Assembly: GCA_028714475.1 (NCBI GenBank) | Contig: JAQTNC010000004.1 | Coordinates: forward strand, 31,584-83,938 | DNA from: Patescibacteria group bacterium | GTDB lineage: Bacteria; Patescibacteriota; Patescibacteriia; SG8-24 | DNA: 52,355 nt | Reading direction: 5' to 3' | Shown: piece after piece, positions 28,263 through 37,826 of the stretch | Layout of the letters: every line of letters starts with the position of its first letter | Position numbering within the stretch: position 1 is the stretch's first letter | Translations under genes and position numbers: made by a program | Notes under the pieces: generated by a model | Database searches by the model: none | What the model saw: only the letters and a program-made list of their open reading frames with translations | What the model was told of the DNA's origin: nothing

Positions 28263-29003
28263 TTAGATGGCGGCAATGGTGAGCACCATGCTGATGCTGT
28301 AGTCGCTGGCGGCCGGTTGCTCTAACGGAATCGTTTGGCTGATGGTCGCCCCCTGTAACGTCCAGTTGCCGATGTCATTAGACAGCGCGGCGCCCGTAAG
28401 AATGGTGATGGCATTGGTTACGCCTTCACTAAAGGCGGCTGAAGATCCTTTGGAAACGTTGGTGACAACGCATTGGGAGCATGGGCCTACCGCCAAAGTC
28501 CCAGCCGCAGGATTAACCGTCATCTGGCCGCCCACGGCATCGCCGGCGTCCGCGCCGTCGGTGCAGCCGGAACCCGTTGGGTCGTTAAAGTCAAAAGCCG
28601 TGCCCGCGCTCGTCCAGACAGCCGTGGTGGCTGACGCTGCCAAGGAAACTGCCCAGCCGGTGTCTGACGCATCGGGATTTGCCACGTATATTTGCTCGGT
28701 AGCCGTGCCAAAAGAACCGGTGGCGGTCTGGCAGGCAAAGCTGAAAGTTACCGCGCCCATGGCCATGGTGGGGCTGGGAACGACCGCGTAACCGGCGTCC
28801 ACAATGGTCACCGCGAGCGAGCCGGGGTTAATCGTCTGGGTAAAGGTTGACGACGTCGCCGCCAAAACATCGATGGCGCCTCCTAGCCCCAACGTCATTG
28901 TTAACGCCAGCGTTAACGCAAGAATTACGTTAAATTTATCGAGTATTCTGCGAATCATAGGCATATTCGGTTTATTGTGTGGATTTATTTGTACCTTCGT
29001 CAT
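28263..29003 (-). CDS. Secreted WxL-like surface protein
   Basis: Signal peptide; GWAVSLAASA...; ISQTIPLEQPAASDYSISMVLTIAAI. Confidence 0.55.
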   Translation of the reverse strand: MTKVQINPHNKPNMPMIRRILDKFNVILALTLALTMTLGLGGAIDVLAATSSTFTQTINPGSLAVTIVDAGYAVVPSPTMAMGAVTFSFACQTATGSFGTATEQIYVANPDASDTGWAVSLAASATTAVWTSAGTAFDFNDPTGSGCTDGADAGDAVGGQMTVNPAAGTLAVGPCSQCVVTNVSKGSSAAFSEGVTNAITILTGAALSNDIGNWTLQGATISQTIPLEQPAASDYSISMVLTIAAI

Positions 29004-29267
29004 TATATGATAATTTATCAGAACTATAATGTTATTGTATCAGATTAATGTTCGTCCGCAAACAATAGCCTATTTATTGTTCGTTTTTACCGCCAATCAT
29101 AGCGAAATTTTATTTCTATGGAGCGACTTGTCGGCATTCGGCCACGGCGGTTTTTCCGCCAAATCATCGATTGTTCATCATGGCGAGGCCGAGGACCAAT
29201 TTTGTTGCGTAGGTCTCAAAACAAACGATTGACGAGAGCGGCTCCATTGAGCATAATTCAGGCTGAT

Positions 29268-30398
29268 ATGCGCCTGCTCGCCATAGAATCATCCTGCGAC
29301 GATTCGGCCATCGCCTACCTCGACGTTAACCGTCGGGGGATTCGGCGCTTGGAGCACGTTGTCGCGAGCCAGGCCATTCACGCCAAGTACGGCGGGGTGG
29401 TGCCGGAGGTGGCGGCGCGTGAGCACGCGACGACCATGCCGTTTCTGCTCGATGCCATCGCCGAGAAGGTCATTGGTTCTACGGATGGGCGGCGTTTGGG
29501 GCGGGTCGTGGACGTGGTCGCGGCGACGCGCGGGCCGGGGCTCATCACCTCGCTTAAGGTCGGGCTCGACACGGCCAAGGCGCTCACGGCGGCTTGGAAC
29601 AAGAAATTCATCGGCGTCAATCACATCGCGGGGCATATCTACTCGAATTGGTTGCCCGGCGCGGCGCTTGATCGCGCTTATGATAAACAATACCCCCTGA
29701 GCGAAGCGGAGCGGAGTCGAAGGGGTTCCAACGGCGCATCGGTTAAGGGCTTGTTTCCGGCCCTGGTTCTCGTCGTTTCCGGCGGACACACCGAATTGTT
29801 GCTGATGCGCGGCCACGGAAAATTCAAGCTTCTTGGCGCGACGCTCGATGACGCGGCGGGGGAGGCGTTCGATAAGACCGCCAAGCTCATGGGGCTTGGC
29901 TACCCTGGCGGGCCGCAGTTGTCGAAGCTCGCGGCGGCCGGAAATCCCAAGGTTTATGATTTCCCGCGACCGTTGCTCCATGAAAAGAACGACGCATTTT
30001 CGTTCGCTGGTCTGAAGACGTCGGTGCGGTATTTCCTGCGCGAACATGAGGAGCAACTTACGGACGAAAAATTCCGCGCTGACGTTGCCGCCTCGACCGA
30101 ACAGGCCATCGTGGACGTGCTTAAGAAAAAAACTGTCCGCGCCGCCGAGCGGCTGGGCGTGAAGACAATCCTGCTGGCTGGCGGCGTGGCCGCGAATAGC
30201 AAACTACGGACCGAGTTGGGCGAACTGCTGGCTGAGCGTTTGCCGAAGGCGCGTCTCGTCCTGCCGCCGCTCAAGTATTGCACCGACAACGCCGCGATGA
30301 TCGCCGTCGCCGCCTATTTCCGTGCCGAAACCGGCCATTTCGACGACTGGCGACGAGCTGATGCGGATGCGGGGTGGGAGTTGGGGAGGAGTAGTTAG
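29268..30398 (+). CDS. tsaD: tRNA N6-adenosine threonylcarbamoyltransferase TsaD
   Basis: MRLLAIESSCDDSAIAYL; GVVPEVAAREH; GVNHIAGHIYSNW; LVVSGGHTELLL; GGVAANSKLR. Confidence 0.95.
   Translation: MRLLAIESSCDDSAIAYLDVNRRGIRRLEHVVASQAIHAKYGGVVPEVAAREHATTMPFLLDAIAEKVIGSTDGRRLGRVVDVVAATRGPGLITSLKVGLDTAKALTAAWNKKFIGVNHIAGHIYSNWLPGAALDRAYDKQYPLSEAERSRRGSNGASVKGLFPALVLVVSGGHTELLLMRGHGKFKLLGATLDDAAGEAFDKTAKLMGLGYPGGPQLSKLAAAGNPKVYDFPRPLLHEKNDAFSFAGLKTSVRYFLREHEEQLTDEKFRADVAASTEQAIVDVLKKKTVRAAERLGVKTILLAGGVAANSKLRTELGELLAERLPKARLVLPPLKYCTDNAAMIAVAAYFRAETGHFDDWRRADADAGWELGRSS
29695..29724. repeat. CCCTGAGC...GTCGAAGGG repeat inside the tsaD reading frame
   Basis: CCCTGAGCGAAGCGGAGCGGAGTCGAAGGG; encodes PLSEAERSRRG-type peptide. 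Confidence 0.75.
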
Positions 30399-30440
30399 CA
30401 AACTAATCGTTTGAAAATAAAATCTAATACGCAACACCAT

Positions 30441-30516
30441 TCCCGCGAAAGCGGGAATCCAGAAGCCAAAAATAGCACATAATTTCTGGATCCCCCCGCA
30501 GTACTGCGGGGGGATG
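30441..30516. repeat. ATTCCC-N8-GGGAAT hairpin repeat and an inverted relative with a different stem
   Basis: CCATTCCCGCGAAAGCGGGAATCCAGAA followed by TTCTGGATCCCCCCGCAGTACTGCGGGGGGATGG. Confidence 0.75.
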
Positions 30517-30540
30517 GTAAACAAGGGCACCGTTGATTAT

Positions 30541-30984
30541 ATGACCCATGTTACCGTCAAAACCCTAAAAGATCTCGACCGTTTCGCCGCGCTCTTTGCC
30601 AAGACGCTGCGCGGCGGTGATGTTGTTGGTCTCATCGGCGACCTCGGCGCCGGCAAGACGACTTTTGTTCAGCGGTTGTCGGCGGCTCTTGGCATAAAGA
30701 AACCCGTGCGCAGCCCGACTTTCATCTTGATGCAATTGTTCAATCTGCCAGTAGCAACGGCGAAAAAAGTGCGCTTCCGCCAGGTTTGCCATATTGATGC
30801 CTACCGTTTGGAAAAGGAGTCAGAACTCATGGCCATCGGCTTCGCGGATTACGCCGGCGCGCCGGACACGGTGACGCTCGTCGAGTGGGCGGAAAAGATG
30901 CCAGGCGTGAACCGCTTTGGACGGTATAGGGAAATCAGGATTTCGTTCGGCAAGAAAGGGGAGAGGGTTTTTGAGGAGGAGTAG
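30541..30984 (+). CDS. tsaE: tRNA threonylcarbamoyladenosine biosynthesis ATPase TsaE
   Basis: GDLGAGKTTFVQRL; VRSPTFILM; HIDAYRL; VEWAEKMP. Confidence 0.92.
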   Translation: MTHVTVKTLKDLDRFAALFAKTLRGGDVVGLIGDLGAGKTTFVQRLSAALGIKKPVRSPTFILMQLFNLPVATAKKVRFRQVCHIDAYRLEKESELMAIGFADYAGAPDTVTLVEWAEKMPGVNRFGRYREIRISFGKKGERVFEEE

Positions 30985-31005
30985 GGGCGTGTGTGGCCGC
31001 GCCAC

Positions 31006-31338
31006 GCGTATCCCAGCGTTTATCTAGTGGAGGCCCCGTAAAGAAGATTGCTCCGCAATCTTCCACGGGGCACGTAAAAATCCCAGACGAGCTGGGATTT
31101 TTACGTGGCCGCGCCACGTGAAGCCCGTGCGGAGCGAAGTCCCGTAAAGCCGCCTTCGCCTATCGGCATCAGGCGGCCACGGGACACGTAAAAAGCCCGT
31201 GACTGTGCACGGGCTTTTTACGTGGCTGCGCCACGTGGACACCGGCGTTCGTTTTGGGAAAGTCCCGTAAAGGAATCCTGCTTCGCAGGATTCCCACGGG
31301 ACACGTAAAGACACCGGACGAGCCGGTGTCTTTACGTG
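31006..31338 (-). repeat. Tandem array of about three double-hairpin units next to tRNA-Arg
   Basis: CACGTAAA-x-x'-TTTACGTG hairpins at 31073-31109, 31195-31224, 31302-31338 alternating with CCCGTAAA..CACGGG hairpins. Confidence 0.8.
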
Positions 31339-31411
31339 GTGCGGGCAGAGGGAATCGAACCCCCATCACTGGTTCCGAAGACCAGCACTCTATCCGTTGA
31401 GCTATGCCCGC
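31337..31411 (-). tRNA. tRNA-Arg (anticodon UCG), CCA encoded
   Basis: GCGGGCA/TGCCCGC acceptor, CTTCGGA anticodon loop, GGGGGTTCGATTCCCTC T-arm. Confidence 0.92.
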
Positions 31412-31555
31412 GTGATTTTCTGGATTCCGGCCTTCGCCGGAACGACGGCCATTGCCCCTCGACAGGCTCGGGGCAGAACACGCTTTTGATACAACAGCGG
31501 CGGGACTGTCGCCCCGCCGCCTCAAATTATCAGTTTCGTTGGCGTCGCGCAACCG

Positions 31556-32671
31556 TCAGCGGCGACGGCCGCCATTGGGCTTGGCACCCTCGTCGCCGAG
31601 CAGTCGTTCGTTGCCGACGAGATACTGCAGGGCCACGTCGCGCTCGACCTCGCCTTGGGCGATGAGTCGGGTCAAGTCCTGCGCGAGCGTCGTCATGCCT
31701 TCGCCAGCCGATGTCTGCAATACGTTCTTGATCTGCGCCACTTCGTTCTCGCGGATGAGGTTGGCGACCGCGGAATTATTGATGAGAATCTCGCGCGCCG
31801 CGATGCGTCCGCCGCCGACCTGCGGAAGCAGCTGCTGGGAGATGACCGCCCGGAGTGATAGCGCCAACTGCGACCGAACCTGGTTCTGCTGGTGCGGCGG
31901 CATGGCGTCAATGATGCGGTCGATGGTCTGCGAGGCGCTGTAGGTATGCAAGGTGGCGAACACCAAGTGACCGGTCTCGGCGATGGTCAGCGTCGTGGCG
32001 ATGGTTTCCGGGTCGCGCATCTCGCCGACCATGACCACATCCGGGTCTTGGCGCAGGATGTGCTTTAAGCCCTCGGAGAAAAGCAGGAAATCCTGGCCGA
32101 GCTGGCGCTGGCGGATGACCGCCTTGTCCGCATCGAACAGGAACTCGATCGGATCTTCCAAAGTGATGATGTTGACCCGCTCAAGGTTGTTGATGCGACC
32201 AATCATCGCCGCGAGCGTCGTGGACTTGCCGGAACCGGTGGGACCGGTGACGAGCACCAAGCCATGCGGATATTCAGTCATGCCTTGTACCACCGGCGGC
32301 AACATCAGTTCGTCCATCGTCGGGATTTTTGAAGGGATGGTGCGGGCGACCAGGCTGACATTGGTCTTCTCCCAATGCAGGTTGACGCGAAAACGCTGGC
32401 CGGACGGGCTTTGGTGAGCGATGTCGAGCTCCTTGTTGTCGATGAACCGTTGGCGTTCGTTGTCGGAGCAGATGGAGTATGACAAAGCCTCGCAATCCTC
32501 GCGGGTGAGCGGCTGGATGCCCTCGATCGGCTCGATGATGCCGGCGATGCGGAGGAGCGGCGGCTTGCCGACGACCAGGTGGATGTCGGACGCGTGCCGT
32601 TCGACGGCGGTATCGAACAGGTGATCCATGGCCTGCAGGGCCTTTTCCTTGTTGGAGGGGGTGGCGGTCAT
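31556..32671 (-). CDS. pilT: Type IV pilus twitching motility ATPase PilT
   Basis: ASDIHLVVGKPPLLRIAG; TGPTGSGKSTTLAAMI; LEDPIEFL; GEMRDPETI. Confidence 0.95.
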   Translation of the reverse strand: MTATPSNKEKALQAMDHLFDTAVERHASDIHLVVGKPPLLRIAGIIEPIEGIQPLTREDCEALSYSICSDNERQRFIDNKELDIAHQSPSGQRFRVNLHWEKTNVSLVARTIPSKIPTMDELMLPPVVQGMTEYPHGLVLVTGPTGSGKSTTLAAMIGRINNLERVNIITLEDPIEFLFDADKAVIRQRQLGQDFLLFSEGLKHILRQDPDVVMVGEMRDPETIATTLTIAETGHLVFATLHTYSASQTIDRIIDAMPPHQQNQVRSQLALSLRAVISQQLLPQVGGGRIAAREILINNSAVANLIRENEVAQIKNVLQTSAGEGMTTLAQDLTRLIAQGEVERDVALQYLVGNERLLGDEGAKPNGGRRR

Positions 32672-32818
32672 ATAATAATATTTTACCGCATTTTCGCGTC
32701 CTTTGCCACAAGCGACTCAATCGGCCTTAAACGGCCTAACCAAAACCGTCCCCACAGAATTGCTGGGGCGGCTTCGTGTTTTTTTCGGTGGTGCCCGCCC
32801 AAGGCGGGCCGCTACGAT

Positions 32819-33511
32819 TCACCACCCCTTTGCCTCCAGCCCTCTCTGTGCGGCGGCAATCTGCGCTTCCTGCTTGGAAGTGCCGATGCCGGTGGCCACC
32901 AGCTCGTCGCCCAGATAAACGCCGATGGTGAAATCCTTGGCATGGTCCGGCCCCTTCTCTTCCAGGACACGATAGGTCGGCGTGACGCCAGCGAGCTCCT
33001 GGGCGCATTCCTGGAAGCGGCTTTTCGGGTCAACCTGCAGGCGATGCTCCAGCACGTACGGCAGGCGCGACAGGACGTTCTGAAGGATGAATTCCCGCGT
33101 CGGTTCCGTGCCGAGGTCGAGATACATGGCGCCGATGAGTGCCTCGATGGCGTTGGCGAGGATGTATTGCCGGGCCTTGCCTCGGCTGTCCTTGGCCTCG
33201 CCGTGCGACAGGTAAAGGTATTCGCCCAGGTCGAGCCCGCTCGCGATGTCGGAGAGCATCTTGGCATTCACCAAGGCGGCGCGCCAGTTGGTCAGCTCGC
33301 CTTCCGGATTCGGATAATGGTTATAGAGGTATTCGGTCACGACGAGTTCGAGCACGGCGTCGCCGAGGAACTCCAAACGTTCGTTGTGGCCGAAAGGGAA
33401 ACTCGGGTGTTCGTTCAGGTACGACCGGTGGACGAAGGCCTGCGTCAGCAGGGCCTTGTCCCTGAACGATACCCCCAGCTTCTCTTCCAGTTTCGAGAAG
33501 TCTTTCTGCAT
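32819..33511 (-). CDS. rnc: Ribonuclease III
   Basis: HRSYLNEHPSFPFGHNERLEFLGDAVLELV; IEALIGAMYLD; C-terminal dsRBD. Confidence 0.95.
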   Translation of the reverse strand: MQKDFSKLEEKLGVSFRDKALLTQAFVHRSYLNEHPSFPFGHNERLEFLGDAVLELVVTEYLYNHYPNPEGELTNWRAALVNAKMLSDIASGLDLGEYLYLSHGEAKDSRGKARQYILANAIEALIGAMYLDLGTEPTREFILQNVLSRLPYVLEHRLQVDPKSRFQECAQELAGVTPTYRVLEEKGPDHAKDFTIGVYLGDELVATGIGTSKQEAQIAAAQRGLEAKGW

Positions 33512-33534
33512 AGTCTGGGGTTAGGCCGGGCGAT

Positions 33535-34104
33535 TCAAGCGTCCGGCGTTTTTTCTTCTTTTTCAGGCGGGGCGGCGGCGTCCGTATCGGCGGGCGCGGC
33601 CTCGGCTCCGGCCGCTTCGGGCATCGCCGACGCGCCGACGGCATCCTTGCGCGGCTTGTCGATCTTGTCCACTTCCTTGATTTCGCCGCGCGTCAGCATG
33701 TCCTTGTAGATGGCGCCGAGGACGCCGTTCACGAACCGGCCGGACGATTCCCCGCCGAAAGTCTTGGCGAGCTCGATGGCCTCGTTGATGGCGACCTTGG
33801 ACGGCACGGATTCCGAATATTTCAGCTCGTAGAGGCCGAGGCGCAGGATGTTGCGATCCACGTTGGTGATCTGGTCGAGCGGCCATTCGGGAGCGAACTT
33901 GACGATGATCGCGTCGATATCGGCGGCGTTAGTGACGACGCCGCCCACCAATTCCTGAATGAAGCCCTTGTCGTCGAAGTCCGGCGCGAATTCCTGCAGG
34001 TTGCCTTGGATGGTGTCCTCGATGAGTTCGTCCTTCTTGCCGGTGAAGTCCCATTGGTAGAGGGACTGCATGGCGATGGTGCGGGCGAGGTGGCGGTTGG
34101 ACAT
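33535..34104 (-). CDS. nusB: Transcription antitermination factor NusB
   Basis: [20 protein letters not shown]...[32 protein letters not shown]. Confidence 0.93.
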   Translation of the reverse strand: MSNRHLARTIAMQSLYQWDFTGKKDELIEDTIQGNLQEFAPDFDDKGFIQELVGGVVTNAADIDAIIVKFAPEWPLDQITNVDRNILRLGLYELKYSESVPSKVAINEAIELAKTFGGESSGRFVNGVLGAIYKDMLTRGEIKEVDKIDKPRKDAVGASAMPEAAGAEAAPADTDAAAPPEKEEKTPDA

Positions 34105-34150
34105 AATCTTAGATGAAAGGGTGGAAAAAGACGTGCGAGTCGCGCACGTC

Positions 34151-34170
34151 CCTGCCTGCCGGCAGGCAGG
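34151..34170. repeat. Perfect 20-bp palindrome CCTGCCTGCCGGCAGGCAGG
   Basis: Direct reading; between nusB and rpmF. Confidence 0.85.
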
Positions 34171-34177
34171 CACCGGG

Positions 34178-34417
34178 CTAGCCGGCCTTCTCTTCCTTCT
34201 TCTCTTTCTTCTCGCCCTTGGCGGACTTCTTGGCGAGCGGGTTCGCAAGCTTGATGACCTGACGGCCAGCGTAGGTGCCGCAGTTCGGGCAGGCCCGATG
34301 CGGCAGGATTTGCTCCTGACACTTCGGACAGCTGGTAAGGTTCAGCTTCTTGAGGGCGAAATGCGCGGCGCGGCGGCGCTTGTGCGAACTGGTACGGCGA
34401 TGTCCAGGAAGACCCAT
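34178..34417 (-). CDS. rpmF: 50S ribosomal protein L32
   Basis: [52 protein letters not shown]. Confidence 0.92.
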   Translation of the reverse strand: MGLPGHRRTSSHKRRRAAHFALKKLNLTSCPKCQEQILPHRACPNCGTYAGRQVIKLANPLAKKSAKGEKKEKKEEKAG

Positions 34418-34596
34418 AGTGGTGTATTTGATTAATGGTCCAACGTCTCATGTTTGGACGATTTGAACTATAGACCATCGGCGTTTTTGTGTCAATGGTG
34501 TGCCATTGGAGGCAAGGGCGGGCCAGAACAAGAGCTGGTGAACAAAAAGACCCGGCTCGGAGCGTCAGCGGTGACGGCTCCGGCCGGGCGGTGACT

Positions 34597-35604
34597 TCAG
34601 CAACCGGGGACAATTTTCCTAGGGATGATGATTTCCAGGGGAACGCCGGTTTCGATCCGGTGTTTCATCGTCGGCTCGAGGATTTCGCCGTCCAGGGTGC
34701 TGACTCTCGGTGCGAGATAGAGGATTGAGGCGCCGGATGCGCTGGCATCCAAGGTCTTTGGCAATCCACGGCCAGTATAGAGGAGCGGCAACAACAGGGC
34801 CATCTCGTCTGGTCTTAGTGAGCTCGACCGCAACATGAAGTCCGTGCCCAAGTTGTTGGCGAACGGCAACCCACGACATCGGCAGCCGATCTCTTTCACG
34901 GTTCCGGCCATGATGCTGGTTACCGGCTGATACGGGCCTGTGTCTACATCGTCTTCATCGTCGCCAAGCACCACGGCGGCTTCGAACGGGCCACTGAAGC
35001 CGTCGAGTTCGGACGCGGCGTGACTGATACCTCGCACTGCGCGCCAGGCGATGTCGAAGAGAAATCTCGCGTCTGACCAGACATCGCGTCGGGGTCGGTG
35101 TTCGAAAGCCTGGACGAGTCCAAGCGGCAGACCGACACCGAACAAGAAACCGTGCCGCCCATTGACCGTGAGCGTGTGACAGGTTGTGGTCTGGATCGGC
35201 CGACCCTCGCGGATGGCCTTGGCGAAACGGCTGGCTACTCGGCACGGATGGCCGGTGATGCCGAAGGAGTTCGCGACGGTATTTGTCCGGCCGGCCGGCA
35301 AGGTGAGCAGAAACGGGAAATGCATTTCCGGGCGTTGTCGGTAGGCTTGGATGACGGGGTTGAGCACGAGATTTCGTCCGCCGTCACCACTGGAGAAAAC
35401 CAGGACGTTCGGCCTCTCGTCCCGAATAGCTGCGGCAAGATTAGGCAGCTCGTCGGTCTCACCGCAGTCGTATAGGCGAAACGGTTGGCCTGACTGCTCC
35501 AGGATCAGGGCGGCGTCGCGGGCCATGTTGGCATGCGGAGTGCCGCGGCCAGCCCGAGCGTTGCAGACAGCGACGATCTTGTATTCAGGAAGGCGCAGAA
35601 GCAT
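34597..35604 (-). CDS. Diacylglycerol/lipid kinase catalytic-domain-like protein
   Basis: VFSSGDGGRNLVLNPVIQAY...LLTLPAGRTNTVANSFGI resembles GGDGTxxxVxN...PxGTxNxxA. Confidence 0.65.
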   Translation of the reverse strand: MLLRLPEYKIVAVCNARAGRGTPHANMARDAALILEQSGQPFRLYDCGETDELPNLAAAIRDERPNVLVFSSGDGGRNLVLNPVIQAYRQRPEMHFPFLLTLPAGRTNTVANSFGITGHPCRVASRFAKAIREGRPIQTTTCHTLTVNGRHGFLFGVGLPLGLVQAFEHRPRRDVWSDARFLFDIAWRAVRGISHAASELDGFSGPFEAAVVLGDDEDDVDTGPYQPVTSIMAGTVKEIGCRCRGLPFANNLGTDFMLRSSSLRPDEMALLLPLLYTGRGLPKTLDASASGASILYLAPRVSTLDGEILEPTMKHRIETGVPLEIIIPRKIVPGC

Positions 35605-35735
35605 GGTGTGCTCCTATGCTGGTTGCTGATTTGGTAATGATCAACCGGCGGTTTGGCGCGGCGACAAAATCGTATGACAGGCAACCGATATAGTCCATAG
35701 GCGATATCTCGTTACTTTGTTAACATAAATCCGTT

Positions 35736-36860
35736 ATGGAAAGGGGATACGAGCATTTCGGCGGTCAGCCGGAGGAGGAATTGTCGCCGGAAAAAAAGGA
35801 ACAGGAAGGCAATCGCCGTTTTGCGGATGGATTGGCTGATTTGAGTGGGCAAATGCCGGAGCGCCGGTGGCTTTTTGGCGCCATCCTGCTCGCGTTCAAC
35901 GAGGCCTGCGCGACTGGCTTGCCCGAGCCGAAACGTCCGGTCACCGAAACGGAAATCGCCGTGGAGGCCGATCGCCAGCAGGCCGAAGCGCGGCTCACCG
36001 AGGAGTTAGCGGGCGGAGAGGTGCCGGAAGACGTCGCACCGCGTGTCGCCCGCTGGATGCTGGGCGTTAACGCCATGACCCCGGCCGAATGGGTTGCGGA
36101 AAGGGACCGACGACTTGCCGATGGCGGCCACCAGGAGGTTACCGGGGCGGAATCAGCGGGATTGCCGACGGCATGGGCGGCCAAGGCGGTCGATTTCCTG
36201 CCGCTTACCTGGACGGCACCGGCCACTAACGAGGGGCTGGCATTCTTGGGGCATCAGCAGTTCCGGGCTGAACTAAAAGAGGAGAGTAACGTTGGGACGA
36301 TAACATTGTGTTTCAGCCTGCGCTCGGCGGCGAGCGGCCGGAGCCATATCCGGTGCGACAGCGACGCGCTTAAGGATTTCGGCGCCGCCACGGAATACCG
36401 CACGGATATTTTTCACGAGATGGCTCACAGCGCTTCGCCGCGCCGTTTGCCGCTGCCGGCGGCGGACAAGGCCAAGTTCTGGTCAGCGACAGTGCGCGTT
36501 TTAACGACGGAAAAGGGCAGACAGGAAAGCAGTGTCTTGTCGCGCCTGTCGGAACTGGCGCAATCAGCCGGGACTTGGCGCGCCTACTCGACCTTGTATT
36601 CGGAGACTTGGGCCGAGCACATGGCGACGGCGTTCAAGCCGTCCGAAGCCATGGCCAAGGTTGATTCCTGGGAGGCATGGCAGGAGGCCTATACGAAGGA
36701 CCTCCTCCGGCACGGCCTGACGGCTGGCGCGGCATATGTTTGGAGCGAGACCGCAGCGGAATATTTCCGCGCCATCGATCCAGATTACCGACCTTGGGCC
36801 GTCGCTCCGGCCTTGCGCGAGTGGCATAAGCAGGGGCGAGAGATGGAGAGCAAAAAGTAA
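35736..36860 (+). CDS. Hypothetical protein with zincin-like HExxH motif
   Basis: FHEMAHSASPRRL...YSETWAEHMATAFKPSEAM. Confidence 0.6.
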   Translation: MERGYEHFGGQPEEELSPEKKEQEGNRRFADGLADLSGQMPERRWLFGAILLAFNEACATGLPEPKRPVTETEIAVEADRQQAEARLTEELAGGEVPEDVAPRVARWMLGVNAMTPAEWVAERDRRLADGGHQEVTGAESAGLPTAWAAKAVDFLPLTWTAPATNEGLAFLGHQQFRAELKEESNVGTITLCFSLRSAASGRSHIRCDSDALKDFGAATEYRTDIFHEMAHSASPRRLPLPAADKAKFWSATVRVLTTEKGRQESSVLSRLSELAQSAGTWRAYSTLYSETWAEHMATAFKPSEAMAKVDSWEAWQEAYTKDLLRHGLTAGAAYVWSETAAEYFRAIDPDYRPWAVAPALREWHKQGREMESKK

Positions 36861-36881
36861 CCAGTTTCGCGCGTTCATCAT

Positions 36882-36911
36882 AAAAAAATCCGCCAGCGGC
36901 GGATTCTTTTT
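36882..36911. terminator. Bidirectional terminator between convergent genes
   Basis: AAAAAAATCCGCCAGCGGCGGATTCTTTTT. Confidence 0.8.
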
Positions 36912-36921
36912 GATGTTTCGT

Positions 36922-37812
36922 TTATTTGTCCGCCTTCGGTTCGGCGGGCGGCGTGGCTGGCGATTGAGGAGGCTTTTCCGACGGCGCTTCTTTAGCCTCC
37001 GGCAAGGCCATGATCGGGCGATTGCGTTCATCCATGGAGACGGCCACGATGATCATGAAGAAGACGAGCGGGTAGATGAGCGGCACGTTCAGGCCGAGCA
37101 CGCTGAAGACCGCCTCCGTGAGCATCGGCAAGGTGATGGCGTGAAAGGCGACGGCTAGCCAGCGGCGGTACTCGAGCTGAAGTTTCCAGAGTCGGCCGGC
37201 GAGCAAGGCGACGACCGCGCCGAACACGGCGAACAGGCCGGAGCTCAAGAACGAGCCGACGAAAATTCCGAGCAGGACGATGAGGACGAGGCCGAGGGCA
37301 GCCAGGATTCCCCAGCTTCCCAACCAACCGGTGACCTGGTTGCGCGTCACGGAGAAGTTCGGCAGTTCTTTGAACGGCTGGATCTGGCGGCCGCCGGAAT
37401 CGTTGGTCGCGAAGAAGCCGTCGCGTCCGACCAGGACGGCGTTGGGCTTGTCGAGTTGGGCCGGGAACTCCAGGCCGATGACGGAGGTGTCGATGGTGAA
37501 CGGTGATTTTTCGGAGCCGAGCTGGAGCGGCGTGGGTACGCCCGAGACCTGCAGCTGGCCGCCCTTCATGACCGCGGTGGCTTCGGCGGGAATCCTCTGT
37601 TCGACCTGCTGACGGGCCAAGGACGGCAGCATCAGGATGCCCGGCGCGGTCACGAGCGCGATGATCACGGCGAACAAGGTGCACCAGGAAACGAAGTACC
37701 GGAGCGCTTCCGTCCACGGCGCGAGCCGCACGCCGCGGTAATACTCCATGTCGTAACAGCTGTGTTTGATGGCGCGGAAAAGGTGTTTGAGGTTCTGGGC
37801 GGTGTTTTTCAT
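36922..37812 (-). CDS. DUF1189-like membrane protein
   Basis: N-terminal SCYDMEYYRGVRLAPWTEALRYF, several TMs. Confidence 0.6.
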   Translation of the reverse strand: MKNTAQNLKHLFRAIKHSCYDMEYYRGVRLAPWTEALRYFVSWCTLFAVIIALVTAPGILMLPSLARQQVEQRIPAEATAVMKGGQLQVSGVPTPLQLGSEKSPFTIDTSVIGLEFPAQLDKPNAVLVGRDGFFATNDSGGRQIQPFKELPNFSVTRNQVTGWLGSWGILAALGLVLIVLLGIFVGSFLSSGLFAVFGAVVALLAGRLWKLQLEYRRWLAVAFHAITLPMLTEAVFSVLGLNVPLIYPLVFFMIIVAVSMDERNRPIMALPEAKEAPSEKPPQSPATPPAEPKADK

Positions 37813-37826
37813 AGTGAAAAAATATT

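Noticed and set aside
31006-31338. CRISPR array
   Set aside because: Repeats are imperfect, contain palindromes of variable sequence and lack uniform repeat/spacer lengths; no cas genes in the window.
31006-31338. Integron attC array
   Set aside because: No recognised attC core sites (GTTRRRY-type), no ORF cassettes between hairpins, no integrase in the window.
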